In this document: positions 17,575 to 25,487 of the stretch, one piece after another
How positions within the stretch are numbered: position 1 is the stretch's first letter
Layout: each line of letters begins with the position of its first letter
Assembly: GCA_963701735.1 (NCBI GenBank)
Contig: CAVPBI010000032.1
Coordinates: 1-64,000 of the forward strand
DNA length: 64,000 nt
Origin: CAWABB01 sp963701735
GTDB lineage: Bacteria; Bacteroidota; Ignavibacteria; UBA10030; UBA6906
Reading direction: 5' to 3'
The notes under the pieces: generated by a model
Database searches by the model: none
Told to the model about the DNA's origin: nothing
Seen by the model: the letters and a program-made list of their open reading frames with translations, nothing else
Position numbers and translations under genes: made by a program

Positions 17575-18729
17575 ATGAGCGCGCCCTCTCGCCCCGCAAA
17601 GGTTGCCATTGTCCATGAATGGTTCACCGCGATGCGCGGGGGCGAGAAGTGTGTCGAGGCGCTGTGCGAGCTGTATCCCGACGCCGTCCTGTTCGCGCTG
17701 TTGCACAACCGTGGCAGCGTGTCGCCCGCCCTCGAGCGCCGGCAGATCCGGACCTCATTCGTCCAGCACCTTCCGTTTGCCGCTACCCGCTACCGGCATT
17801 ATCTCCCATTGTTCCCCGCGGCCGTCAGCACGTTTGATACCTCGGAATTCGATCTCATCATCAGCTCGAGCCACTGTGTGGCGAAGGGAGTGCGAACGCC
17901 TCCTGGAGCGCTGCACATGTGCTACTGTTATACGCCGATGAGGTACATCTGGGATCTCTACGACGACTACTTCAGCCCCGAACGGGCAGGGCTGTTGACG
18001 CGGCTGGGGATGCGGCTCGCGCTGCAGCCGTTGCGCCGGTGGGATGTGGCGAGCGCGTCGCGTCCCCACTATTTCGTCGCCATCTCCGAGCACATCCGGC
18101 AGCGCATCCGATCGATCTACGGAAAGCCGTCGGACGTGATCTACCCGCCGGTGGATACGGACCGCTTTCGGCTGTCGACGCAGGACGAAGGGTTCTTCCT
18201 GGTGGCGGGGGCGCTGGTCCCGTACAAAAGGGTCGACCTTGCCGTTCAGGCGTTCTCGCGGTCCGGCGACCGGCTGATAGTCGCCGGTGACGGGCCAGAG
18301 CTGGACCGGTTGCGGAAGCTTGCCGCCCCGAACGTGACGTTTACGGGGTGGGTGTCTGACGAGGAGTTGCGGAGCCTGTACGAACGGTGCACGGCGCTCG
18401 TGTTTCCAGGGGAAGAGGATTTCGGGATTGTGCCGGTGGAGGTGATGGCGTGCGGGAAGCCGGTTCTGGCCTATGCGCGGGGAGGGGCGTGCGAGACGGT
18501 TCTGGACCGGCCGGATGGCGGGACCGGTGTCCATTTCCCGGAACAGACCGTGGATTCCCTGCTGGGTGCGGTGAAGCGGCTGCGGTCGACCAGATTCGAC
18601 CCCTCATTCCTTCGCAGCCACGCCCTTTCGTTCGGGCGCGAGGTGTTCAAGGCCCGGTTCCGTGAGTATGTCGAGGCACGCCAGTCCGCAGGCCCCTCTC
18701 CGGCAAGCCCTTGCCCGAAAAGCAGTTAG
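17575..18729 (+). CDS. Glycosyltransferase family 4 (mannosyltransferase-like)
   Basis: A retaining GT-B transferase of 384 residues, similar to enzymes that build O-antigen or exopolysaccharide. Recognisable parts are KVAIVHEWFTAMRGGEKCVE, SSHCVAKGV, CYCYTPMRYIWDLYDDYF, VIYPPVDTDRF, LVPYKRVDLAVQAF, VAGDGPELDRLR and the EX7E motif in FPGEEDFGIVPVEVMACG. The predicted transcript start is about 3 bases before the ATG at 17575, so the mRNA would be practically leaderless; an ATG at 17566 would lie in front of that start point. Donor and acceptor are unknown. Confidence 0.88.
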   Translation: MSAPSRPAKVAIVHEWFTAMRGGEKCVEALCELYPDAVLFALLHNRGSVSPALERRQIRTSFVQHLPFAATRYRHYLPLFPAAVSTFDTSEFDLIISSSHCVAKGVRTPPGALHMCYCYTPMRYIWDLYDDYFSPERAGLLTRLGMRLALQPLRRWDVASASRPHYFVAISEHIRQRIRSIYGKPSDVIYPPVDTDRFRLSTQDEGFFLVAGALVPYKRVDLAVQAFSRSGDRLIVAGDGPELDRLRKLAAPNVTFTGWVSDEELRSLYERCTALVFPGEEDFGIVPVEVMACGKPVLAYARGGACETVLDRPDGGTGVHFPEQTVDSLLGAVKRLRSTRFDPSFLRSHALSFGREVFKARFREYVEARQSAGPSPASPCPKSS

Positions 18730-18742
18730 CGCGCTTTCCGCG

Positions 18743-18771
18743 TTGACTTTCCACCCCAATTTTTCTATATT
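18743..18771 (+). promoter_or_regulatory. Predicted promoter of the M23/bactofilin/ATP synthase run
   Basis: TTGACT (18743-18748) and TATATT (18766-18771) are 17 bases apart, 26 bases before the M23 gene. From here to 25475 the genes are tightly packed, so this may drive the whole run. Confidence 0.65.
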
Positions 18772-18797
18772 AAAAGTCCATTTGTTTTAGGTTTCGC

Positions 18798-19748
18798 ATG
18801 GCGCATGAAGGCAGACGACGTCTGCGGGATCCCCGGCGCTACGAGGTGCTTGTCACGTCGCTCGGGGAGGGGCGCAGTGCAAGGGCGTTCCGCGTAAGCA
18901 GGGTGTGGCTCGTACTGATGGGCGTGCTTGCGGTCCTTGCGATCGTCGGCCTCACGCTCGCGGTGCTGATGTTCACGCCGGCGGCGATGTACGTTCCGCT
19001 TCCGAATCCGATCCTCGAGCAGCGCTACGGGGAACAGATACGGGAAACGCAGGTCCGTCTCAACGACCTGGCCGAGCAGGTGCTCCTGCTCAGCGACTAC
19101 AACAGCCAGCTGCGGAAGGCGCTTGGCGAAGGATCAACGGGAGATTCGATGATGTTCGCGGATTCTCCGTCGGTCCTTGCCGACACGGGCAGCGTCCCAC
19201 AGGCGTTCGCTGCCATGCGGCCGGACACATCGTCCGCCCCGGCGGCAAGTGAACAGTACGATATCATGGTGGCGACCGGTCAGGGGGTTGTCGCCGTCGG
19301 CGAGGAGACGTCTGTTGAGGGCCGGCTTCCCCTGATCATGCCCGCCGAGGGGTTCGTGTCGCAGCTGTTCGATCCGGGACGCGGCCACTTTGGTATGGAC
19401 ATCGCAGCGCGGCGGGGAACGCCGGTGATCGCGCCCGCGGACGGTCACGTTGTCTTCGCGGGGTGGACGTACGAAGACGGCAACATGATAATCCTGGCGC
19501 ACGGCCGCGGCTACATGACCGTGTACAAGCATAACCAGTCGGTGCTGCGCAGCGCGCAGGAGTTCGTCAGGCGGGGCGAGGCCATTGCATTGCTCGGCAC
19601 GTCGGGACGGACAAGCCAGGGGCCGCATCTCCATTTCGAGGTGTGGCGCGATGGCGACCCGCGCGACCCCAGGTTGTATTTGATCGCCCAGACGGCAGCT
19701 CAGTATGCGGAGGGATCCAATGGCGGACAAACAAGCGGCAAACGGTGA
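18798..19748 (+). CDS. M23 (LytM-type) peptidoglycan endopeptidase, membrane-anchored
   Basis: A 316-residue protein with one N-terminal membrane segment (VWLVLMGVLAVLAIVGLTLA), a short helical linker that may coil (RETQVRLNDLAEQVLLLSDY), and a C-terminal M23 domain. The zinc site is complete: HFGMD (His197, Asp201) and HLHFE (His277, His279). GTSGRTSQGPHLHFEVW is the family signature. It should cleave peptide crosslinks of periplasmic peptidoglycan or recruit amidases. It overlaps the bactofilin gene by 29 bases, the well-known pairing of an M23 peptidase with a bactofilin scaffold in cell-shape control. Confidence 0.93.
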   Translation: MAHEGRRRLRDPRRYEVLVTSLGEGRSARAFRVSRVWLVLMGVLAVLAIVGLTLAVLMFTPAAMYVPLPNPILEQRYGEQIRETQVRLNDLAEQVLLLSDYNSQLRKALGEGSTGDSMMFADSPSVLADTGSVPQAFAAMRPDTSSAPAASEQYDIMVATGQGVVAVGEETSVEGRLPLIMPAEGFVSQLFDPGRGHFGMDIAARRGTPVIAPADGHVVFAGWTYEDGNMIILAHGRGYMTVYKHNQSVLRSAQEFVRRGEAIALLGTSGRTSQGPHLHFEVWRDGDPRDPRLYLIAQTAAQYAEGSNGGQTSGKR

Positions 19749-20082
19749 GCTCAGTTTCATCGGTCACACCACGGTGATCGAAGGGACGATCAAGACGGAT
19801 GGCAGCATCCGTGTCGACGGCAAGGTGATCGGCGACCTTCACGCCAAGGCGAATGCAGCTGTGGGCGAGCGGGGAATCGTGGAAGGGACGGTGACCGCCC
19901 GGAACATCTCCCTTTCGGGGAAAGTGAAGGGGAGCGTCACGGCGCTGGAGAAGCTCGTGCTCGAGGAGAAGGCGATCCTCCACGGCGACATCCGCACCGC
20001 GCGCCTTGTGGTGGACGAAGGGGCGATGTTTGACGGGCAATGCGCGATGACGGGACAGAGCGCTCCTCCGAAGGCCGGCTGA
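19720..20082 (+). CDS. Bactofilin (polymer-forming cytoskeletal protein)
   Basis: Bactofilins polymerise into filaments without nucleotide and organise envelope enzymes. The 120-residue protein has the DUF583 right-handed beta-helix pattern of short repeats: FIGHTTVIEGTIKTDGSIRV, DGKVIGDLHA, GIVEGTVTARNISLSGKVKG and KAILHGDIRTARLVVDEG. The ATG at 19720 follows GGAGGG and lies inside the end of the M23 gene. In many Bacteroidota a bactofilin gene precedes the ATP synthase genes, as here. Confidence 0.92.
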   Translation: MADKQAANGELSFIGHTTVIEGTIKTDGSIRVDGKVIGDLHAKANAAVGERGIVEGTVTARNISLSGKVKGSVTALEKLVLEEKAILHGDIRTARLVVDEGAMFDGQCAMTGQSAPPKAG

Positions 20083-20098
20083 GCGCGCTGGCAGACGC

Positions 20099-20368
20099 AT
20101 GACGCAGGAGTCCGGCAGGACGTGGGCGCAGTCCTTTGGCCCGTACCTTACCATGGGCATTCAGCTTGCCCTCGCGGTGGTTGTCTTCTTTTTCGTCGGA
20201 CGATGGCTGGACGGGAAACTGGGAACGGCTCCGTGGCTGATGCTGGCGGGGCTGCTGGTGGGAATCGCCGGGGGGATGATCAAGTTCTTGCACGCTGCTG
20301 TTGCGCTGGGGAAGGAAGCAAACAGGGACGCGGAGAAGGAACGGGCGCATGAGCACGATCGGAATTGA
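20099..20368 (+). CDS. AtpZ/AtpI-type small membrane protein
   Basis: An 89-residue protein with two membrane segments (MGIQLALAVVVFFFVGRWL and APWLMLAGLLVGIAGGMIKF). The layout, a short polar start, FVGRWLDGKLGTAPW, and a charged tail, is that of AtpZ/AtpI proteins that lead ATP synthase operons and help assemble the c-ring or import magnesium. It overlaps the next gene by 20 bases. Confidence 0.8.
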   Translation: MTQESGRTWAQSFGPYLTMGIQLALAVVVFFFVGRWLDGKLGTAPWLMLAGLLVGIAGGMIKFLHAAVALGKEANRDAEKERAHEHDRN

Positions 20369-20747
20369 CCTTCGGTTCCCGAGAAGGGTTGCCGCGGTCG
20401 TGCTGATTGCGGCTGCCGTGCTTGCCTATCCGTTGGTCCGGTACGCGTCTCCGGCCGTCGTGGTTGCGGTTGTGGCGGGCGCGGTCATAAGCACGCTGAA
20501 TGCGCTCCTGGGCTACTGCTCGATCGAGTACGCGTTCGGGAAGTCGTACACCACGTTCCTGAAAGTGGTCATCGGCGGCATGGGCGTCAGGATGCTGGGC
20601 ATGCTCGGGATCATGCTGATGTTGATCCTCACGTTTCATGTGCAGTCGCTTCCGCTGACGCTGTCGATGCTCGGGTTCTATATGGTCTATCTGGTGCTGG
20701 AAGTCCTTTTCATCCAAACCAAGGTGCTGGTCAAGGGTCGGGATTGA
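20349..20747 (+). CDS. AtpI-like four-helix membrane protein of the ATP synthase operon
   Basis: A 132-residue protein with about four membrane segments (VAAVVLIAAAVLAYPLV, AVVVAVVAGAVISTLNALL, MLGMLGIMLMLILTF, LTLSMLGFYMVYLVLEVLF). Sequence similarity is weak; position between the AtpZ-like gene and atpB and the SIEYAFGKSYTTFLKVVIGGM region fit the ATP synthase subunit I group. Its probable role is F0 assembly. The ATG at 20349 is chosen because the longer frame from 20301 adds only a basic tail read from the preceding gene. Confidence 0.65.
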   Translation: MSTIGIDLRFPRRVAAVVLIAAAVLAYPLVRYASPAVVVAVVAGAVISTLNALLGYCSIEYAFGKSYTTFLKVVIGGMGVRMLGMLGIMLMLILTFHVQSLPLTLSMLGFYMVYLVLEVLFIQTKVLVKGRD

Positions 20748-20748
20748 G

Positions 20749-21681
20749 ATGACGTTGATGGCTGACACGACACACGCCGCGCAGGCGGTTGCGGATACGC
20801 TCCACGCGGGGGTGCACGGAGCTGCCGCCGGAGGGCACGGAGAACACGGCGGGGGCAACCTGTTCGCCGAGCTCCTCCACCATCTCAACGATGCGCCGAA
20901 GCTCGAGACGCCGTTCGGGTACATCCCGCTCCCGCAGTTTCCCCCGGTGCAGATCGGCGGACTGACGCTGAATCTGTCCATCACGAAGCACGTGGTCTTC
21001 CTCTGGCTGGCGGCGGTGCTCCTCATCGTGGTGGCGACGCTGGTGTCCCGGAGCGTCCGGCGCCGCGAGGTGCCGTCCGGCTTCAGCAACATGGTCGAGG
21101 CGGTGATCGTGTTCGTGCGCGACGAAATCGCGGTGGCGAACATGGGGCCCGGCGGCCTGCGGTATATGCCGTATCTCCTGACCACGTTCTTCTTCATCCT
21201 GCTGATGAACCTGATGGGGCTCATCCCGTACGGGGCGTCGGCTACAGGGAACCTGAATGTGACAGCAGGGCTCGCGATCATCGCGTTCTTCATGATCCAG
21301 GGGGCGGCCATCAGGTCGCAGGGCCTCGGCCACTTCCTGGCGCACCTGACCGGGGGCGTCCACTGGTCTCTCTGGCCGATCATGGTTCCAATCGAGATCC
21401 TCGGGCTCTTCACGAAGGCCTTCGCTCTCTGTATCCGTCTCTTTGCCAACATGACCGGCGGGCACATTGTCATCGTGTCGCTGATCGGCCTCATCTTTCT
21501 GTTCAAGAGCTATATCATCGCCATCCTCCCCGCAGGGTTCGTGGTGGGGATCATGTTTCTCGAACTCTTTGTCGCGTTTCTGCAAGCGTACATTTTCACC
21601 ATGCTCACCGCCCTGTTCATGGGTCTGGGGATGCAGCAGGAGGGGCACGGCTCCCACGAGGAGCACGGCGCGTCCGCGTAA
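20749..21681 (+). CDS. atpB: ATP synthase F0 subunit a
   Basis: Subunit a forms the proton half-channels next to the c-ring. The protein is 310 residues with an N-terminal His/Gly/Ala-rich extension (HAGVHGAAAGGHGEHGGG), common in Bacteroidota and Chlorobi. The essential arginine is in FALCIRLFANMTGGHIVIV. A second His-rich tail, QQEGHGSHEEHG, ends the protein. Start codons are possible at 20749 and 20758; both are ATG. Confidence 0.95.
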   Translation: MTLMADTTHAAQAVADTLHAGVHGAAAGGHGEHGGGNLFAELLHHLNDAPKLETPFGYIPLPQFPPVQIGGLTLNLSITKHVVFLWLAAVLLIVVATLVSRSVRRREVPSGFSNMVEAVIVFVRDEIAVANMGPGGLRYMPYLLTTFFFILLMNLMGLIPYGASATGNLNVTAGLAIIAFFMIQGAAIRSQGLGHFLAHLTGGVHWSLWPIMVPIEILGLFTKAFALCIRLFANMTGGHIVIVSLIGLIFLFKSYIIAILPAGFVVGIMFLELFVAFLQAYIFTMLTALFMGLGMQQEGHGSHEEHGASA

Positions 21682-21729
21682 CCGGTTTTTCACTCGTACA
21701 CACGCATACTTCTGGAAGGAGAAGCACTC

Positions 21730-21960
21730 ATGGAAGCAAACGCACTCGGGTATCTCGCAGCCGGTCTCGGCGCAGCGTTGACCGTCATCGGCGCCGGTCT
21801 TGGGATCGGCAAACTCGCCGCCGCGGCGATGGAAGCAAGCGGCCGGCAGCCCGAGGTGGCCGGACAGGTTCGTACCTCCATGCTGATCGCAGCCGCTCTG
21901 ATCGAAGGCGCGACATTCTTCGCCCTCGCGATCTGCATCATTCTCGCGACCAAAGGCTAA
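21730..21960 (+). CDS. atpE: ATP synthase F0 subunit c
   Basis: A 76-residue two-helix proteolipid forming the rotor ring. Helix one is Gly-rich (GAALTVIGAGLGIGKLAAAAM), the loop is GRQPE, and helix two holds the ion-carrying glutamate in AALIEGATFFAL. There is no Ser/Thr after that Glu and no helix-one Gln, so proton rather than sodium coupling is expected. AGGAG precedes the ATG. The short leader is Shine-Dalgarno-rich, as is common for this highly expressed subunit. Confidence 0.96.
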   Translation: MEANALGYLAAGLGAALTVIGAGLGIGKLAAAAMEASGRQPEVAGQVRTSMLIAAALIEGATFFALAICIILATKG

Positions 21961-21971
21961 TCCGGTACACC

Positions 21972-22460
21972 ATGTTCGAAATCAATCCTGGCCTCATCGT
22001 CTGGACGATCATCACCTTCATCGCCGCGCTGGTGATCCTGCGCGCGTACGCCTGGAAGCCCTTGCTGGCGGCGCTCACGGCGCGCGAGGAGAAGATCAGG
22101 ACGCAGATCGCTCAGGCTGAAAACGCGCGCCGCGAAGCGGAACGCCTGCTGGAAGAGAACAAGGCGCAGCTCGCCCGTGCCGATGAGCAGTCGCAGCGGA
22201 TGCTCCGCGAGAGCAGGGATATGGGCGAACGGCTGAAAGCGGAAATCCTGGAGAAGGCGCAGCAGTCGTCGCGCCAGATGGTCGACCAGGCGAAAGAGGA
22301 AATCCGGCGCGAGAAAGACAGTGCGCTGCAGGAGCTCCGCTCCGAGGTGGCCGACCTGGCGATCGGCGCAGCGGGGAAGCTGCTGGACGCGAACCTCGAC
22401 GCCCCGAAGCACCGGGCGCTCGTCGATGACGCAATCCGCCAGATGGGCAAGACGTCATGA
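21972..22460 (+). CDS. atpF: ATP synthase F0 subunit b
   Basis: The peripheral stalk of the enzyme. The 162-residue protein has one N-terminal membrane helix (LIVWTIITFIAALVILRAYAW) and then a long charged helix with many Ala, Glu, Arg and Gln (AENARREAERLLEENKAQLA onward), the typical right-handed coiled coil. It overlaps atpH by 4 bases (ATGA). Confidence 0.95.
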   Translation: MFEINPGLIVWTIITFIAALVILRAYAWKPLLAALTAREEKIRTQIAQAENARREAERLLEENKAQLARADEQSQRMLRESRDMGERLKAEILEKAQQSSRQMVDQAKEEIRREKDSALQELRSEVADLAIGAAGKLLDANLDAPKHRALVDDAIRQMGKTS

Positions 22461-23050
22461 AGCACGCACGAGTCGCATCACGCTACGCCGCCGCATTGAT
22501 GGGCGCCGCCGAGGAGTCGAAGGCGGTTGACGCGGTCGCCCGCGATCTGGAGGCGCTGCGCGCGACCATGGCGTCATCGCGGGAACTCCAGCGGTTGCTG
22601 GAGAGCCCGATCGTGTCTCCCGCCAAGAAGCGGGCGATCCTGACGGAGATCTTCGGCTCCAGATTCAGCCCGCTCACGATGGAGTTCCTGTCGCTGCTGG
22701 TGGAAAAGAGCCGCGAAATCGCGCTTTCCGCGACGATCGAGCGGTGGTTCGCGATGCGGGACGAACGTCTGGGCGTCGTGACGGTGGACGTCACGACGGC
22801 CGTGGAACTGTCAGCGGATCAGACACGCGAGATCACGGCCGCACTGGAACGGACGACGGGCAAGACCATACGGGTCCGCGCCACCACGGATGCGGCCATC
22901 AAGGCGGGGCTGATCTTTCGCATCGGCGACACCGTCCATGACGGCAGCATGCGGCGTCAGCTCGAGCGTCTCCGGGAACGCCTGGTCACCGGCAGCCCCG
23001 ATGTGACATTGAATGAGATATTACAAAGGACAGGTTCATGGCTGAAGTGA
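22457..23050 (+). CDS. atpH: ATP synthase F1 subunit delta
   Basis: Delta joins the b stalk to the top of F1. The 197-residue protein starts ARVASRYAAALMGAAEES and ends with VHDGSMRRQLERLRERL, the OSCP/delta signature region (GxxVxDxSxRxxLxxL-like). It overlaps atpF by 4 bases and atpA by 13 bases, so translation of the three is probably coupled. Confidence 0.94.
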   Translation: MKHARVASRYAAALMGAAEESKAVDAVARDLEALRATMASSRELQRLLESPIVSPAKKRAILTEIFGSRFSPLTMEFLSLLVEKSREIALSATIERWFAMRDERLGVVTVDVTTAVELSADQTREITAALERTTGKTIRVRATTDAAIKAGLIFRIGDTVHDGSMRRQLERLRERLVTGSPDVTLNEILQRTGSWLK

Positions 23051-24594
23051 AACCGGACGAAGTCTCCGCGATCCTGCGCAGGCAGCTCGCTGGCTTCGAA
23101 AAAGAGGTCGATCTCTATGACGTCGGCACGGTGCTCCAGGTGGGCGACGGCGTCGCACGCGTCTACGGCCTGAGCAAGGCCGTCATGAGCGAGCTCATCG
23201 AATTCCCCCATGGCGTCTTCGGCATGGTCCTGAACCTTGAAGAGGACAACGTCGGGTGCATCCTCTTCGGCGAGAGCAGCGAGATCAAGGAAGGCGATAC
23301 CGTCAAGCGGACGGGGCGCGTGGCTTCGGTTCCCGTCGGGGACAAGATGCTCGGGCGCGTGGTGAATCCCCTCGGGCAGCCTATCGACGGCCGGGGGCCG
23401 ATTCCGACTGACGCGTATCTCCCGATCGAGCGCAAGGCGCTCGGCGTTATCCAGCGACAGCCGGTCAAGGAACCGCTCCAGACCGGTCTCAAGTCTGTCG
23501 ACGGCATGATTCCGATCGGACGCGGTCAGCGCGAACTCATCATCGGCGACCGGCAGACGGGGAAGACCGCAATCGCGATTGACGCGATCATCAACCAGAA
23601 GTACACGCACACGGAAGAGGCCAAGCGGCGCGGCATCGCTCCCATGTATTGCATCTATGTCGCGATCGGCCAGAAGAGCTCGACGCTCGCACAGGTCGTG
23701 GACCGGCTGCACCAGGAAGGGGCCATGGAGTACACGACCATCGTCGCCGCCACAGCCAGCGATCCTGCGCCGATGCAGTTCATCGCCCCGTACGCGGGGG
23801 CGTCGATCGGCGAGTACTTCCGCGACAGCGGACGGCACGCACTGGTCATCTATGACGACCTGACGAAGCAGGCACAGTCGTACCGGCAGGTCTCGTTGCT
23901 GCTCCGGCGGCCGCCCGGGCGTGAGGCGTATCCCGGGGACGTCTTCTATCTTCACTCCCGCCTCCTGGAGCGCGCCTCCAAGCTGAGCGCGGAACTGGGC
24001 GGGGGCAGCCTGACGGCGCTCCCGGTGATCGAGACGCAGGCCGGCGACGTGTCAGCGTACATCCCCACGAACGTCATTTCGATCACGGACGGGCAGATCT
24101 ACCTCGAGTCCAGCATGTTCAACGCAGGCATTCGCCCGGCCATCAACGTTGGCATCTCGGTGTCCCGCGTGGGCGGCAACGCGCAGATCAAGGCGATGAA
24201 GAAAGTCGCTGGACGGCTTCGCCTGGAGCTGGCTCAGTACCGCGAGCTGGAGGCGTTCGCCAAGTTCGGCTCGGACCTCGACAAAGCCACGCTGCAGCAG
24301 CTGCGGCGCGGCGCGCGCCTGGTCGAGCTGCTCAAGCAGGACCAGTACGAGCCGATGGCGGTCGAGAAGCAGGTGGTGTCCATCTTCGCCGGCACGAACG
24401 GCTACCTCGATCCGATTCCCGTTGAACATGTGAAGCGCTTCGAGCGCGAGCTGCTTTCCTTGATGGACCTGAAGTACGCCGGCGTGCTGAAGGAGATCGC
24501 GGATAGCAAAGACCTGTCGGCGCAGACCACGGAACGCCTCAACACGATCCTGAAGGACTTCTCCGCCTCGTTCAAGGCGGTGGCGACAGCCTAA
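23038..24594 (+). CDS. atpA: ATP synthase F1 subunit alpha
   Basis: The non-catalytic nucleotide-binding subunit, 518 residues. Walker A is GDRQTGKT; other landmarks are GRVVNPLGQPIDGRGPI, YDDLTKQAQSYRQVSLLLRR with PPGREAYPGDVFYLHSRLLE, and ISITDGQIYLESSMFNAGIR. The catalytic arginine finger region, RPAINVGISVSRVGG, is present. It is followed after 2 bases by atpG. Confidence 0.98.
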   Translation: MAEVKPDEVSAILRRQLAGFEKEVDLYDVGTVLQVGDGVARVYGLSKAVMSELIEFPHGVFGMVLNLEEDNVGCILFGESSEIKEGDTVKRTGRVASVPVGDKMLGRVVNPLGQPIDGRGPIPTDAYLPIERKALGVIQRQPVKEPLQTGLKSVDGMIPIGRGQRELIIGDRQTGKTAIAIDAIINQKYTHTEEAKRRGIAPMYCIYVAIGQKSSTLAQVVDRLHQEGAMEYTTIVAATASDPAPMQFIAPYAGASIGEYFRDSGRHALVIYDDLTKQAQSYRQVSLLLRRPPGREAYPGDVFYLHSRLLERASKLSAELGGGSLTALPVIETQAGDVSAYIPTNVISITDGQIYLESSMFNAGIRPAINVGISVSRVGGNAQIKAMKKVAGRLRLELAQYRELEAFAKFGSDLDKATLQQLRRGARLVELLKQDQYEPMAVEKQVVSIFAGTNGYLDPIPVEHVKRFERELLSLMDLKYAGVLKEIADSKDLSAQTTERLNTILKDFSASFKAVATA

Positions 24595-24596
24595 CC

Positions 24597-25475
24597 ATGC
24601 CGACGTTACGCGAAGTGCGCCGGCGGATCGCCGGCGTCAAGATGACGCAGAAGATCACGAAGGCAATGAAGATGGTTGCCGTGGCGAAGCTGCGCCGCGC
24701 CCAGCTGGGAGCGGTGGCTGCGCGGCCGTACGCGGGCGCAATCGGACGCATCCTGCGTCACCTGCGCGGGGTGGCCGACGGCGAGGCCGGGGCGTTCATC
24801 GTCCCGCGCGAGGTTCGCCGCGTCGCGCTGGTGGTCGTGACGGCCGACCGGGGTCTCTGCGGGTCGTTTAACTCGAACCTGATCAAGGCCGCCGTACAGC
24901 GGATGGAGTCGGAGTACAAGGGCTGGAACGAGGACAAGCGCGTCACCGTGTTCTGCATCGGGAAGAAGGGTGCGGAGTACTTCGGGAAGCGCGCATACCA
25001 GGTCGGCGAGAAGTTCGTCGGGCTGTTCAACGCCCTGGAGTATTCGGACGCCCAGCGGATTGCACGGATGCTGATGCAGCGCTACCGTGCAGGCGAGTTC
25101 GACCGGGTCGAGATCATCTACAACGAATTCAAGTCGATCTCCCAGCAGCGGATCGTCGTCGAGCAATTCCTCCCGGTGTCCGGTGAGGGCGGGGCGGCGC
25201 CGGAGCGGGTGGACTATATCTACGAGCCCGACCGACAGGCGATTCTCGCGACACTCCTGCCACAGCACCTGCAATTTCAGATCTGGAAGGTGTTGCTCGA
25301 GTCGAATGCCTCGGAGCAGGCCGCGCGCATGGCCGCGATGGAGAATGCGACCGAGAACGCGAACGAGCTGATCGACTCGCTGCAGCTGCAGTACAACAAA
25401 GCGCGGCAAGCCTCGATTACAAGGGAATTGTTGGAGATTGTCAGCGGTGCTGAGGCGCTGAGCGCTGCGCGCTGA
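24597..25475 (+). CDS. atpG: ATP synthase F1 subunit gamma
   Basis: The central rotating shaft, 292 residues. The N-terminal helix LREVRRRIAGVKMTQKITKA and MKMVAVAKLRRAQ, TADRGLCGSFN, and the C-terminal helix MENATENANELIDSLQLQYN are diagnostic. atpD and atpC do not follow; the next gene is ffh. In Bacteroidota and Chlorobi the beta and epsilon genes usually lie in a separate operon, which must be assumed here. Confidence 0.97.
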   Translation: MPTLREVRRRIAGVKMTQKITKAMKMVAVAKLRRAQLGAVAARPYAGAIGRILRHLRGVADGEAGAFIVPREVRRVALVVVTADRGLCGSFNSNLIKAAVQRMESEYKGWNEDKRVTVFCIGKKGAEYFGKRAYQVGEKFVGLFNALEYSDAQRIARMLMQRYRAGEFDRVEIIYNEFKSISQQRIVVEQFLPVSGEGGAAPERVDYIYEPDRQAILATLLPQHLQFQIWKVLLESNASEQAARMAAMENATENANELIDSLQLQYNKARQASITRELLEIVSGAEALSAAR

Positions 25476-25487
25476 GGAAGGAATGTG

